From contig CACZRN010000032.1 in the NCBI GenBank assembly GCA_902783625.1, positions 1 to 55,598 of the forward strand: 55,598 bases of DNA. Reading direction: 5' to 3'. Shown piece after piece: positions 33,005 to 41,907 of this stretch. The translations under genes and the position numbers were made by a program. This DNA comes from an uncultured Prevotellaceae bacterium. GTDB lineage: Bacteria; Bacteroidota; Bacteroidia; Bacteroidales; Bacteroidaceae. The notes under the pieces are model-generated. The model did no database searches and was not told the DNA's origin. It worked only from the letters and a program-made list of their open reading frames with translations. Numbering within the stretch: the first letter of the stretch is position 1; each line of letters opens with the position of its first letter.

Positions 33005-34271
33005 CTTCTATTTTATCTATTCTGAACAGTTTATCGCTCGGTCTTATCTTCTCCGGAACAGCAATCGACACGCGTGTACCCTTGTTTGCCTCTGCCACTG
33101 GCCCGTGATCGCCGTGCACCTCAGTGGGTGTGACATAGATGACTCCCGTCGTAGGACCTGTTATCAGCATCTTGTCGCCGGGCTTGAATGTTGAGGCTTC
33201 GACGGTGAACTCCGCCACACCGAGTCGCGAGAAATACTTAACCCCGCGCCCCACATACACCTTCCGCTCCGTTGCCATCGAGCCATAGTGGTCGTTCCAT
33301 TCGCCGAGCGTCTGCCCCTGGTAGTAGCCATCCCAGAACCCACGGTTGAACACCCGCGCCAGTCGCTCGTCCCACTCGTCCTTCCGGGCCTCGTTGAACT
33401 CACCCGCGCACACCGCATTGATAGCTTCGCGGTAGCACTTCACCACCGTATAGACATATTCTGGTCCGCGTGCACGACCTTCAATCTTAAACACCCTCAC
33501 CCCGCTCTCCATCATGCGATCGATGAATCGGATGGTTTTCAGGTCTTTAGGGCTCATTATATATTTATTGTCAATCTCCAGTTGGGTGCCCGTTTCGTTA
33601 TCGGTGACGGTATATGATCTCCGACATATCTGCATACACTCACCGCGGTTTGCCGAGCGTCCCGTGTTCTGCAGGCTCATATAACACTTGCCCGAGATGG
33701 CCATGCAGAGTGCCCCGTGGCAGAACATCTCAATCCTCACCAGCTCTCCCGACGGCCCTTTTATCTGTTGCTCCACTATCTGGCGATAGATGTCAGCCAC
33801 CTGCTCCATCCTCAGCTCGCGCGCCAGCACCACCACATCGGCAAATTGAGCGTAGAAGCGCAGCGCCTCTATGTTCGAAATATTTAGCTGTGTACTCAGA
33901 TGCACCTCCACTCCGCGCTGCCGGCAATAGGTCATCACCGCCACATCGCTTGCTATCACCGCACTTATGCCCGCCTCGGCGGCAGCGTCGATAATCTCGC
34001 GCATCGTGGCCATGTCCTCGCCGTAGATGATGGTGTTCACCGTCAAGTACGATTTCATTCCATGCTCATGGCACGTCAGTGCAATCTCGCGCAGGTCGTC
34101 GATGCTGAAGTGGTTGGCCGAGTGAGAGCGCATATTGAGCTTCTCCACACCGAAGTAGATGCTGTCGGCACCTGCCTGGATGGCGGCTGTCAGACTCTCG
34201 CGCGAACCCACCGGGGCCATTATCTCAAAGTCGTTGCTGTTCATTACTGTCATTATTTGTGGAGCAATCAC
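32994..34271 (-). CDS. U32 family protein, probable tRNA hydroxylation enzyme TrhP
   Basis: Member of the collagenase-like U32 group, most of which act in tRNA or ubiquinone hydroxylation using prephenate rather than as proteases. The 425 residues contain DFEIMAPVGSRESLTAAIQA near the N-terminus, DSIYFGVEKLNMRSHSANHF, and the family signature EMFCHGALCMAISGKCYMSL with further cysteines in GECMQICRRSY that likely bind an iron-sulfur cluster. TrhP (YegQ type) makes 5-hydroxyuridine at tRNA position 34; the length fits. The true start may be the ATG nine codons downstream (34244, MNSNDFEIMAPVGS). DUF4294 follows with an overlap. Sequence is GC-richer than genes at 23-28 kb. Confidence 0.85.
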   Translation of the reverse strand: MIAPQIMTVMNSNDFEIMAPVGSRESLTAAIQAGADSIYFGVEKLNMRSHSANHFSIDDLREIALTCHEHGMKSYLTVNTIIYGEDMATMREIIDAAAEAGISAVIASDVAVMTYCRQRGVEVHLSTQLNISNIEALRFYAQFADVVVLARELRMEQVADIYRQIVEQQIKGPSGELVRIEMFCHGALCMAISGKCYMSLQNTGRSANRGECMQICRRSYTVTDNETGTQLEIDNKYIMSPKDLKTIRFIDRMMESGVRVFKIEGRARGPEYVYTVVKCYREAINAVCAGEFNEARKDEWDERLARVFNRGFWDGYYQGQTLGEWNDHYGSMATERKVYVGRGVKYFSRLGVAEFTVEASTFKPGDKMLITGPTTGVIYVTPTEVHGDHGPVAEANKGTRVSIAVPEKIRPSDKLFRIDKIEVDN

Positions 34272-34294
34272 CGGCTCCCTTTTCCATCACATGG

Positions 34295-34326
34295 CAAAAT
34301 TAATCACTTATCCGTAAATATGCAAA
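34295..34326 (-). promoter_or_regulatory. Promoter for the U32-DUF4294 pair
   Basis: Minus-strand TTTG (34326-34323), 20 bases, TAATTTTG (34302-34295). The predicted transcript starts about 20 bases before 34271, or 45 before the alternative start at 34244. Confidence 0.65.
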
Positions 34327-34381
34327 TCTCTTGCTTTTTATTTATTTATAATGCATTGCAGCATGTCGAATTGTATGAAAA

Positions 34382-34465
34382 AAATTTTGCTAGCAAAATT
34401 TCGAATAAATGGGCACTTTAATGCCATTAGAAAGCCTCTTTAATGAGAATTTTGCTAGCAAAATT
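34382..34465. repeat. Palindrome-bordered intergenic repeat, copy 3
   Basis: A left 20-base perfect palindrome (34382-34401, centred on GCTAGC) and right palindrome AATTTTGCTAGCAAAATT (34448-34465) enclose 46 bases with GGGCACTTTAATGCCATTAG and AGCCTCTTTAAT. It lies between the divergent promoters of the U32 and MINPP genes, so here it cannot be a terminator for a convergent pair. Confidence 0.87.
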
Positions 34466-34508
34466 ATTCACACATCAATTATTATGTCTTTTTATTGCAC
34501 TAAAACAT

Positions 34509-34539
34509 TTTGTTTTAAGGGATAAATATGTTACTTTTG
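34509..34539 (+). promoter_or_regulatory. Promoter for the MINPP-type phosphatase
   Basis: TTTG (34509-34512), 19 bases, TACTTTTG (34532-34539), exact -33/-7 match. An AGGAGA ribosome-binding site (34554-34559) stands just before the ATG at 34562, which is unusual in a genome where most genes lack a purine-rich leader. Confidence 0.78.
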
Positions 34540-34561
34540 CAGAAACATTTTTTAGGAGAAT

Positions 34562-35848
34562 ATGAAAAACCTAAAGATACTTTTTGTTCTGTTAGTTTTC
34601 CCTTTGAGCATGTTTTCTCAGCAGGCCCGCGAAGAGATTGCTGCCGACAACTGCGTGTCGGGGAGTAACTACTATGCCTATCCCGGTCCGCGCGCCGATG
34701 GGCTTACGCCAGCGCCGAAGGGATACAAGCCCGTATATATATCACACTACGGTCGCCACGGCTCGCGTTATCTGGTGAGCAAGAGCGACTACGACGTGGC
34801 TCTCAGCATGCTGGAGCATGCCGACAGCCTCGATAAGCTGACGGCACTGGGCAAGGAGACGCTCGACAAGGTGCGTCTGCTGCGACGCGAGGCACACAAC
34901 CGGTTCGGCGAACTGACACTGCGCGGGGCAGAGCAACATCAGGGTATAGCGCGGCGGATGTACGAGCGGTTCCCCGAGGTGTTCAAGGGTGATGTGCATG
35001 TGGATGCTAAGAGCACGGTGGTGATACGCTGCATACTGTCGATGGAGAATGCCCTACAGGAACTTCTAAGACACAACAATCGCCTCCGCATCAGTCACGA
35101 TGCCAGCGATCACGACATGCATTACATGAATTTCTGGGACGCCGAGCTGCAGAAGAAATGTCTGCCGGAGCGCTCAAAGGGCGACTACGAGGCTTTTCGT
35201 GCACGTCATGAGAAGCACGACAGGGTAATGAGAAGCTTGTTCAACGACGAGGATTATTGGCAGAAGGAAATCAACGCCGCCGACCTGAACTATCGTCTCT
35301 TCAAGCTGGCGAGCAATATACAGAGCAGCGAGATACGACACAACATCACGCTCTATAATCTATTCACTGCCGATGAGCTGTATGAGAACTGGCTTCAGAC
35401 AAACGCCTGGTGGTATACCCATTATGGCGCATACACGGGTAACGACGCGAACATGTCGTTCGTGGAGCGCTTCCTGCTGAAAAAGATGATCGACGAGGCC
35501 GACAGTTGTCTTACACTCAGCCGCCCCGGGGCAACGCTCCGCTACGGCCACGAGGTGTGTGTGTTGCCGCTGGCATGTCTGATGGAGCTCGACAACTATG
35601 GTCTTGCTACCGACAATCTTGAGCAACTCGACAAGATGGGATGGCGATGCTACGACATCTTCCCCATGGCATGCAACGTGCAGATGGTGTTCTACAGACA
35701 TAAAAACGCGAAGAAAGACACGCTGGTGAAGGTGTTGCTCAACGAGAACGAGGCACGGCTGCCGCTCACACCAGTGACGGGCAACTACTACCGATGGGCC
35801 GATGTGAGGAAATACTATCTCGATAAGCTCGCGGCATTCGCGTTGTAA
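34562..35848 (+). CDS. Secreted histidine phosphatase, MINPP type (inositol polyphosphate phosphatase)
   Basis: Exported histidine-acid phosphatase of 428 residues resembling the multiple inositol polyphosphate phosphatases, known in gut Bacteroides as phytases. The signal peptide is MKNLKILFVLLVFPLSMFSQ. The catalytic RHG motif is SHYGRHGSRYLVSKSD with Arg65-His66-Gly67. The proton-donor region near residue 325 is LRYGHEVCVLPLACLM, containing HE. The overall order matches MINPP rather than AppA phytase. Likely role: releasing phosphate from inositol phosphates outside the inner membrane. It is expressed from a clear promoter and followed after 60 bases by mutS. Confidence 0.88.
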   Translation: MKNLKILFVLLVFPLSMFSQQAREEIAADNCVSGSNYYAYPGPRADGLTPAPKGYKPVYISHYGRHGSRYLVSKSDYDVALSMLEHADSLDKLTALGKETLDKVRLLRREAHNRFGELTLRGAEQHQGIARRMYERFPEVFKGDVHVDAKSTVVIRCILSMENALQELLRHNNRLRISHDASDHDMHYMNFWDAELQKKCLPERSKGDYEAFRARHEKHDRVMRSLFNDEDYWQKEINAADLNYRLFKLASNIQSSEIRHNITLYNLFTADELYENWLQTNAWWYTHYGAYTGNDANMSFVERFLLKKMIDEADSCLTLSRPGATLRYGHEVCVLPLACLMELDNYGLATDNLEQLDKMGWRCYDIFPMACNVQMVFYRHKNAKKDTLVKVLLNENEARLPLTPVTGNYYRWADVRKYYLDKLAAFAL

Positions 35849-35908
35849 GGTTTTTAATGTTGTTTTCGTAAGGAAAAGAAAATCAGGCGGTCGCACCGCA
35901 AGAGAGAT

Positions 35909-38533
35909 ATGGCTACAAAAGATGCAGGGACAACCCCGATGATGAAACAGTTCTTCTCGCTGAAGGCAAAGCATCCCGAGGCTTTGCTTCTGTTTCGTTG
36001 TGGCGACTTCTACGAGACCTATGGCGAAGACGCCATCGATGCCTCAAAGATACTCGGCATAACCCTCACGCGCCGCAACAATGGTGGTTCGACGGGGCAG
36101 ACAGAGATGGCGGGATTTCCATATCACGCCCTCGACACCTATCTGCCGAAGCTTATCCGTGTGGGGCGAAGGGTGGCCATCTGTGATCAGTTAGAGGATC
36201 CCAAGCTGACAAAGAAACTGGTGAAGCGCGGTATAACCGAACTTGTGACGCCTGGCGTGGCGATGAACGACAACGTGCTCAACCATAAGGAGAACAATTT
36301 CCTTGCTGCAGTGCACTTCGGTCGTGGCGCTTGTGGCGTGGCATTCCTCGACATATCAACGGGTGAGTTCTTTGTCGACGAGGGTTCTTTTGACTATATA
36401 GAAAAACTCCTTTCAAACTTCCAGCCCAAGGAGGTGCTCTACAACCGCGAGCGGCGACATGAGTTTGAACAGTTCTTCGGCACACGGCTCTGTGTGTTTG
36501 AACTCGACGACTGGGTATTCACCGAGCAGACAGCGCGGCAACGACTGCTGAAGCACTTCGCCACTAAGTCGCTGAAGGGCTTCGGTGTGGAGCATCTGAA
36601 AAATGGCATCGTAGCCGCAGGGGCCGTGATGCAATATCTCGACATCACCCAGCATACTCACGTATCACACATAACCACTCTGTCGCGCATCGAGGAAGAG
36701 CGCTTTGTGCGTCTCGACCGCTTCACCATACGCTCGCTCGAGATACTCCATCCGATGGCCGACGAGGGTGCTTCGCTGCTCGGGGTTATCGACAAGACCA
36801 CCACACCGATGGGCGGCCGCATGCTGCGCCGATGGCTCGTATTCCCATTGAAAGATGTCAACGCCATCAGCCAGCGACAGGATATCGTGGAGTATTTCTT
36901 CCGCGATGTTGATTTCCGTGAGTCTATCGACGAGCATTTCCAGCGCATTGGCGACCTTGAGCGCATTATCTCGAAGGTTGCCACTGGTCGTGTATCGCCT
37001 CGCGAGATGGTGCAGCTGGGCAGAGCACTCGCGGCATTGGAGCCCGTGCGCACCGCTTGCACTGAAGCCGACAACGACAGTCTGCGGAAGTTGGGCAGCC
37101 AGATAAATGTATGCGAGAAGTTGAGGCAGCGCATAGAGAGCGAGATGCAGCCCGATCCGCCACAGCTCATCAGCAAGGGCGATATCATCCGCGACGGCTA
37201 CAACAGCGAGCTCGACGAACTGCGACAGATATCGCGCGGCGGAAAGGATTTCCTGCTTCAGATACAGCAGCGCGAAGTGGAGAAGACAGGAATATCGTCG
37301 TTGAAGATTGGATATAACAATGTGTTCGGGTACTATCTCGAGGTGCGCAACACATACAAAGACCTTGTGCCTGCCGACTGGGTGCGCAAGCAGACACTGG
37401 CACAGGCAGAGCGATACATAACACAGGAACTGAAGGAGTATGAGGAGAAGATTCTCGGTGCCGATGAGCGCATACAGGCACTCGAGGAGCGTCTCTTTGC
37501 CGAGCTCATTGCCAGCGCTCAGCAGTACATACCTCTCATTCAGGCCGACGCTGCCGTGGTGGCACGCATCGATACATTGCTTGCCTTTGCAAAGGTGGCA
37601 GAGGAGAATAAATACATTCGCCCTGTTGTTGATGGCTCTGATGTCATCGATATCCACCAGGGACGACACCCCGTCATCGAGACACAGATGCCCTCTGGCG
37701 AGACCTATGTGCCCAATGATATCCTGCTCGACACCACACGCCAGCAGATAGTCATCATCACCGGACCCAACATGGCGGGTAAGTCAGCACTGCTCCGACA
37801 GACAGCCCTCATCACCCTCATGGCTCAGATAGGTAGCTTTGTGCCTGCTGAGAGTGCGCGCATCGGTGCTGTTGATAAAATCTTCACCCGCGTGGGAGCC
37901 AGCGACAACATCGCCCTGGGCGAATCGACGTTCATGGTGGAGATGAACGAGGCCGCCAACATCCTCAACAATGTCACCCCTCGCTCGCTGGTACTCTTCG
38001 ATGAACTCGGGCGTGGCACATCGACCTACGACGGCATCTCCATCGCCTGGGCGATAGTGGAATACCTCCACGAGCAGCCAAGAGCACGTGCCCGCACCCT
38101 CTTCGCCACACACTATCACGAGCTCAACGAGATGACAAAACTCTTCTCGCGTATAAAGAATTTCAACGTCAGCGTTCGTGAGAGCGACGGCAAAGTGGTC
38201 TTCTTGCGCCGCTTGGTGCCTGGAGGGTCTGAACATTCATTCGGTATTCATGTCGCTGAGATAGCAGGAATGCCTAAGAGTATCGTAAAGAGAGCAAACA
38301 CCATACTACATCAACTTGAAAACGAAAACGCCGGAGTGGGGCATGTGGGTAAGCCCACGGCGGAGAAGATAGAACAAAGTCGCGAAGGAGCGCAGCTCAG
38401 TTTCTATCAACTCGACGACCCCGTGCTGTCGCAAGTGCGCGACGAGATAATCAATCTCGATATCAACAACCTTACACCAGTAGAAGCACTAAACAAACTA
38501 AACGATATAAAGAAAATCATCTCCGGCAAATAA
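35909..38533 (+). CDS. mutS: DNA mismatch repair protein MutS
   Basis: Recognises mismatches and small loops and starts repair with MutL. The 874 residues are the usual length. The N-terminal mismatch-binding wedge [16 protein letters not shown] carries the Phe-x-Glu pair (FYE near residue 35). The clamp and lever regions follow. The ATPase has Walker A in [17 protein letters not shown], Walker B in [16 protein letters not shown] and the switch histidine in [12 protein letters not shown]. The C-terminal dimerisation helix-turn-helix ends the protein ([17 protein letters not shown]-like). The start [20 protein letters not shown] is the normal N-terminus. No mutL is adjacent. Confidence 0.97.
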   Translation: MATKDAGTTPMMKQFFSLKAKHPEALLLFRCGDFYETYGEDAIDASKILGITLTRRNNGGSTGQTEMAGFPYHALDTYLPKLIRVGRRVAICDQLEDPKLTKKLVKRGITELVTPGVAMNDNVLNHKENNFLAAVHFGRGACGVAFLDISTGEFFVDEGSFDYIEKLLSNFQPKEVLYNRERRHEFEQFFGTRLCVFELDDWVFTEQTARQRLLKHFATKSLKGFGVEHLKNGIVAAGAVMQYLDITQHTHVSHITTLSRIEEERFVRLDRFTIRSLEILHPMADEGASLLGVIDKTTTPMGGRMLRRWLVFPLKDVNAISQRQDIVEYFFRDVDFRESIDEHFQRIGDLERIISKVATGRVSPREMVQLGRALAALEPVRTACTEADNDSLRKLGSQINVCEKLRQRIESEMQPDPPQLISKGDIIRDGYNSELDELRQISRGGKDFLLQIQQREVEKTGISSLKIGYNNVFGYYLEVRNTYKDLVPADWVRKQTLAQAERYITQELKEYEEKILGADERIQALEERLFAELIASAQQYIPLIQADAAVVARIDTLLAFAKVAEENKYIRPVVDGSDVIDIHQGRHPVIETQMPSGETYVPNDILLDTTRQQIVIITGPNMAGKSALLRQTALITLMAQIGSFVPAESARIGAVDKIFTRVGASDNIALGESTFMVEMNEAANILNNVTPRSLVLFDELGRGTSTYDGISIAWAIVEYLHEQPRARARTLFATHYHELNEMTKLFSRIKNFNVSVRESDGKVVFLRRLVPGGSEHSFGIHVAEIAGMPKSIVKRANTILHQLENENAGVGHVGKPTAEKIEQSREGAQLSFYQLDDPVLSQVRDEIINLDINNLTPVEALNKLNDIKKIISGK

Positions 38534-38549
38534 AAACTGCCAGAAAAAT

Positions 38550-40541
38550 ATGAAACGAATCATTGCCGCCGTCATACTTTTGTCGTATGTCGTCGTTGTT
38601 GTTGCACAGACACCGGATGATTGGGAGTCGCTTCTCAATCAGGTTGTCGGTATCGATGAGGCTGAAGATGCCGACTGGGCCGACAACTACGAAACGCTTA
38701 ATTATCTGGCAGAGCACCCCATGGATATCAACACCGCCAGTACCGACGACCTTCTCCGCCTGCCGTTCCTTACGGCGTCGCAGGTAGAAGACATCGACGC
38801 TTATCGCTACCGCCATGGTGCCCTGCGCTCGTTGGGTGAGCTTGCAATGATTGAGTCGATTGACGCACCGCTACGCAAGCTCATGAGTTGTTTTCTTTAT
38901 GTTGACAAAAACACCGAAGAGAAGCATTTTCCATCGATAGGCAACATCCTGAAATACGGCCGCCACGAGTTGTTGGCGACAGGGCAGATACCGTTCTATA
39001 AACGCAAAGGCGACGAGAACGGATACTTGGGGTATCAGTATCGCCATTGGCTACGCTACGACTTCAGGCGTGGGGAGTGGTTGCGAGCCGGTATTGTGGC
39101 GTCGCAGGATGCAGGCGAGCCCTTCTTTGCTCAGCGAAACAAGGCGGGCTACGACTATTACTCTGCTTACCTGATGATACGGCATCTCGGAAGAGTGAAG
39201 GCTTTGGCAGTGGGCAGGTACAGGATGAAACTCGGTATGGGCTTGGCAGTGAACAACAGTCTGTCGTTTGGCAAACTGGCGATGCTTGCCTCACTCAATC
39301 GTCAGCAGCCAATCATCAGCGCCCATTCGTCGCGCTCGGAGGGTAACTATCTGCAGGGGGCGGCTGCTACGGTGACAGCAATGAAAGGGCTTGACATCAC
39401 CGCATTCGCCTCTTACCGCAACAGAGACGCCACCCTCAACGACGACGGCAGCATTGCCACCTTGCTCACAACGGGTTATCACCGCACCGCCAGCGAGATG
39501 GAGCGCAAAGGTAATACCCACCAGACGGCATTCGGAGGCAACATAAACTACTCGAGTCACGGTTTTCATGCAGGTCTGACAGCTGTTCAGACATCTCTCA
39601 ACCGCACATTAAATCCCGACACCCGACAGATATATCGCGCTCATTACCCTTCAGGCGACAGCTTTTGGAATGCGAGTATCGACTACGGATACATCAGTCG
39701 TCGGCTGAGCATCGGCGGTGAGACGGCAACAGGCGGCAGTGGAGGTGTGGCAACGATAAACACCGTCAGCTACGAGGTGGTCCCATCGCTTCGGCTGACA
39801 GCGCTCCAGCGCTTCTATTCCTACAAATACTACTCGCTCTTCTCGCGCAGCTTTGGCGATGCATCGTCGGTGCAAAACGAGAGTGGTGTGTATCTCAGTG
39901 CCACATGGCGTCCGTTGGCATGGCTCTCACTGATGGCATACACCGATTATGCCTATCATCCGTGGGCTGTATATCAAGCCGACAAGGAGTCGCGGGCATG
40001 GGACAATCTTGCCTCTGCCACGATGCGCTTTGGCAAGGTGACGGCCAATGTTCGCTATCGTTATCGCACCCGTGAGCGTAACGGCGACGAGGAGGGGCAG
40101 CTGATATGGAAGCAGGAGCACCGCGCCAGGGCACAGGTCGATTACGACGGAGGTGCGTTCACCACGCGTAGCCAGATTGATGTGGCGGCGTGTGAGTACA
40201 AGGCGAGCAGCTTCGGGTGGATGTTCTCGCAGCGTCTGTCGTATGCATGTCGATGGCTACGGGCGTCGCTCATGGCGGGATATTTCCACACCGACGACTA
40301 CGACAGCCGCGTCTATACTTACGAGCAGGGCATGCTCTACGAGTTCTCCTTCCCCGTCTTCTATGGCGAAGGCATCCGATACGCCCTGTCTCTTCGCAGT
40401 GACATTTCTGCCCATCTGATGCTTCAGGCGAAGATAGGGGTTACAGATTATTTCGACAGCGACCATATCTCGAGCGGATTACAACAGATAGACCGTTCGT
40501 CGAAAGCAGATTTGTGGCTACAACTGAAGTGGAGATTTTAA
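38550..40541 (+). CDS. Helix-hairpin-helix domain protein with predicted outer-membrane beta-barrel
   Basis: Exported protein of 663 residues with signal peptide MKRIIAAVILLSYVVVVVAQ. Residues about 55-115 form ComEA-like helix-hairpin-helices (MDINTASTDDLLRLPFLTAS, ALRSLGELAMIESID). The remaining 540 residues are rich in alternating aromatic and polar residues (WLRYDFRRGEWLRAGIVASQ, RYRYRTRERNGDEEGQLIWK) and end in an aromatic-terminated strand (SKADLWLQLKWRF), as expected for an outer-membrane barrel. The HhH is extracytoplasmic, so DNA binding or protein binding at the surface is possible; no function is established. It follows mutS by 16 bases, probably in one transcript. Tandem repeats lie right after its stop. 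Confidence 0.75.
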   Translation: MKRIIAAVILLSYVVVVVAQTPDDWESLLNQVVGIDEAEDADWADNYETLNYLAEHPMDINTASTDDLLRLPFLTASQVEDIDAYRYRHGALRSLGELAMIESIDAPLRKLMSCFLYVDKNTEEKHFPSIGNILKYGRHELLATGQIPFYKRKGDENGYLGYQYRHWLRYDFRRGEWLRAGIVASQDAGEPFFAQRNKAGYDYYSAYLMIRHLGRVKALAVGRYRMKLGMGLAVNNSLSFGKLAMLASLNRQQPIISAHSSRSEGNYLQGAAATVTAMKGLDITAFASYRNRDATLNDDGSIATLLTTGYHRTASEMERKGNTHQTAFGGNINYSSHGFHAGLTAVQTSLNRTLNPDTRQIYRAHYPSGDSFWNASIDYGYISRRLSIGGETATGGSGGVATINTVSYEVVPSLRLTALQRFYSYKYYSLFSRSFGDASSVQNESGVYLSATWRPLAWLSLMAYTDYAYHPWAVYQADKESRAWDNLASATMRFGKVTANVRYRYRTRERNGDEEGQLIWKQEHRARAQVDYDGGAFTTRSQIDVAACEYKASSFGWMFSQRLSYACRWLRASLMAGYFHTDDYDSRVYTYEQGMLYEFSFPVFYGEGIRYALSLRSDISAHLMLQAKIGVTDYFDSDHISSGLQQIDRSSKADLWLQLKWRF

Positions 40542-40564
40542 GTTGTAACGGGATAGATTCTTGA

Positions 40565-40693
40565 ATAGAAAGTCTCTTAATCGTCAATAAAGAGCCCCTT
40601 AGTCGTCAGTAAAGAGCCTCTTAGTCATCAGTAAAAAGCCTCTTAATCGTCAGTAAAAAGCCTCTTAATCGTCAATTAAGGGCCTCTTTAATA
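40565..40693. repeat. Tandem array of 22-base GCCTCTTAA-type units
   Basis: About six consecutive 22-base units, each of the form GTAAA(G/A)AGCCTCTTA(A/G)TC(G/A)TCA; the two central units are identical. The last runs into GGCCTCTTTAATAAG. The wording ties it to the GCCTCTTTAAT family, but here the units are all in one orientation without hairpins. The array fills most of the gap between the barrel protein and the exonuclease gene. Confidence 0.88.
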
Positions 40694-40718
40694 AGAAGCA
40701 AATATTTCTCAGGGTAAA

Positions 40719-41213
40719 TCAGAGCAGATTGATTGCAATCACGGCACATGCTTCTGCGTCGGCAAGGGCGTGATGGTGATGCTCGAGGTCGTAGCCGAGG
40801 GCTGCGCTGACGGTGTGCAACTGATGGTTCTCGAGGTTCGGCATCTGTCGTCGGAAGGCGCGCAAGGTGTCGTGGAACACGTAGCTGGGGTAGTCCATCT
40901 GATAAGTGCGGAACACCGAGCGGAGGCAGTTCTCGTCGAAACGGCTGTTATGCGCCACGAGTGGCAAGCCCTCTATCAGCGGCTCCACCTGCTCCCATAC
41001 GCGGGGAAAGATTGGGGCTTCGTCGGTATCGCGACTGGTGAGCCCATGAACACGCACGCACATGGGACTGTAGTAGTTGGGCTCGGGCTGTATGAGCGAG
41101 TAGAACCGGTCGACTATCCGCCCGCCTCTCACCACCACAATGCCAACACTACACACCGACGAGGGGTAGCCGTTGGCCGTCTCGAAATCGATAGCTGCAA
41201 AGTCTCGAAGCAT
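40719..41213 (-). CDS. DnaQ-type 3'-5' exonuclease
   Basis: Small DEDDh exonuclease of 164 residues, a proofreading or RNA/DNA-trimming enzyme related to the epsilon subunit. Exo I is FAAIDFETANGYPSSVCSVG (Asp and Glu), Exo II is LVAHNSRFDENCLRSV (Asp), and Exo III is HHHALADAEACAVIAINLL (His and Asp). The protein is a single domain, shorter than full epsilon, and lacks the BRCT or helicase parts of larger relatives. It is divergent from sufE, and no clear promoter for it is visible in the gap. Confidence 0.9.
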   Translation of the reverse strand: MLRDFAAIDFETANGYPSSVCSVGIVVVRGGRIVDRFYSLIQPEPNYYSPMCVRVHGLTSRDTDEAPIFPRVWEQVEPLIEGLPLVAHNSRFDENCLRSVFRTYQMDYPSYVFHDTLRAFRRQMPNLENHQLHTVSAALGYDLEHHHHALADAEACAVIAINLL

Positions 41214-41317
41214 GGTTTTTGTCTAAGAAATCAGTTGACTGTTAATTGAATACATCTATAAAAACACCTCGATGGGGGTTATTATTGTGGCTGAATGGGA
41301 AAAAAATTGATTTTTAT

Positions 41318-41348
41318 TTTGAGGTGATATCGGTTTTTTGTACTTTAG
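41318..41348 (+). promoter_or_regulatory. Promoter for sufE, deciding its start codon
   Basis: TTTG (41318-41321), 19 bases, TACTTTAG (41341-41348), one base off the -7 consensus. Transcription would start at about 41353, at or just inside the first in-frame ATG. The usable starts are therefore the ATGs at 41371 or 41377. Confidence 0.5.
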
Positions 41349-41370
41349 TGGCATGGAAAATAATATTGAC

Positions 41371-41796
41371 ATGGAAATGAAGACGATAAACGAGCTTCAG
41401 GATGAGATTGTGGAAGAGTTTCTTGAACTCGACGACTGGATGGATCGCTATCAGTTGCTCATTGACATGGGTGGCGAGCTTGAGCCGATGGACGACAGTA
41501 TGAAGACCGAGCAGAATCTTATCGACGGCTGCCAAAGCCGCGTGTGGATAAATGCCGATTGCATCGACGGGCGCCTCGTGATGACCGCCGAGAGCGACGC
41601 TTTGATAGTGAAGGGCATCATCGCCTTGCTGCTCAGGGTGCTCAACAATCAGACTCCGCGCGACATTCTCGAGTGCGACCTCTACTTCATCGACCGCATA
41701 GGGCTTCGCGACCACCTCTCGCCGACACGCTCAAACGGATTGCTGGCGATGGTGAAACGCATACACGACTATGCTTTGGCGTATGAGGCGGAATGA
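41371..41796 (+). CDS. sufE: SufE family cysteine desulfurase sulfur acceptor
   Basis: Accepts persulfide sulfur from the cysteine desulfurase SufS and passes it to the iron-sulfur scaffold. The active cysteine is in NLIDGCQSRVWINAD, Cys54 counting from the ATG at 41371. The rest fits the SufE fold (EEFLELDDWMDRYQLLIDMG, VKGIIALLLRVLNNQTPRDI, DRIGLRDHLSPTRSNGLLAM). With this start the protein has 141 residues, the common length. The upstream ATG at 41353 would add MENNID but lies at the predicted transcript start. sufBCDS are not in the window, so this copy is unlinked from the rest of the system. Confidence 0.92.
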   Translation: MEMKTINELQDEIVEEFLELDDWMDRYQLLIDMGGELEPMDDSMKTEQNLIDGCQSRVWINADCIDGRLVMTAESDALIVKGIIALLLRVLNNQTPRDILECDLYFIDRIGLRDHLSPTRSNGLLAMVKRIHDYALAYEAE

Positions 41797-41803
41797 CGGA
41801 TTA

Positions 41804-41900
41804 ACATAATAACGAATTAACATATTAACAAAATAACGGATTAACCATCCCCCTTGGGGGGATTACAGGGGGCTCCGATTAATGGGTTAACTTACAAAAC
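41804..41900. repeat. TTAAC-rich and C/G-run repeat before the glycosidase gene
   Basis: Repeated short words ATTAACATAATAACG, ATTAACATATTAAC and ATAACGGATTAAC (41804-41846) are followed by CCCCCTTGGGGGGATTACAG and GGGGGCTCC. The same two parts recur in the gene desert: TTAAC words at 46895-46930 and 47750-47800, and C/G-run words at 46851-46873 (reverse orientation) and 47298-47322. Confidence 0.7.
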
Positions 41901-41907
41901 TATAACT

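Noticed and set aside
40565-40693. CRISPR array
   Set aside because: The 22-base units follow each other directly with no unique spacers, and there are no cas genes in the window.
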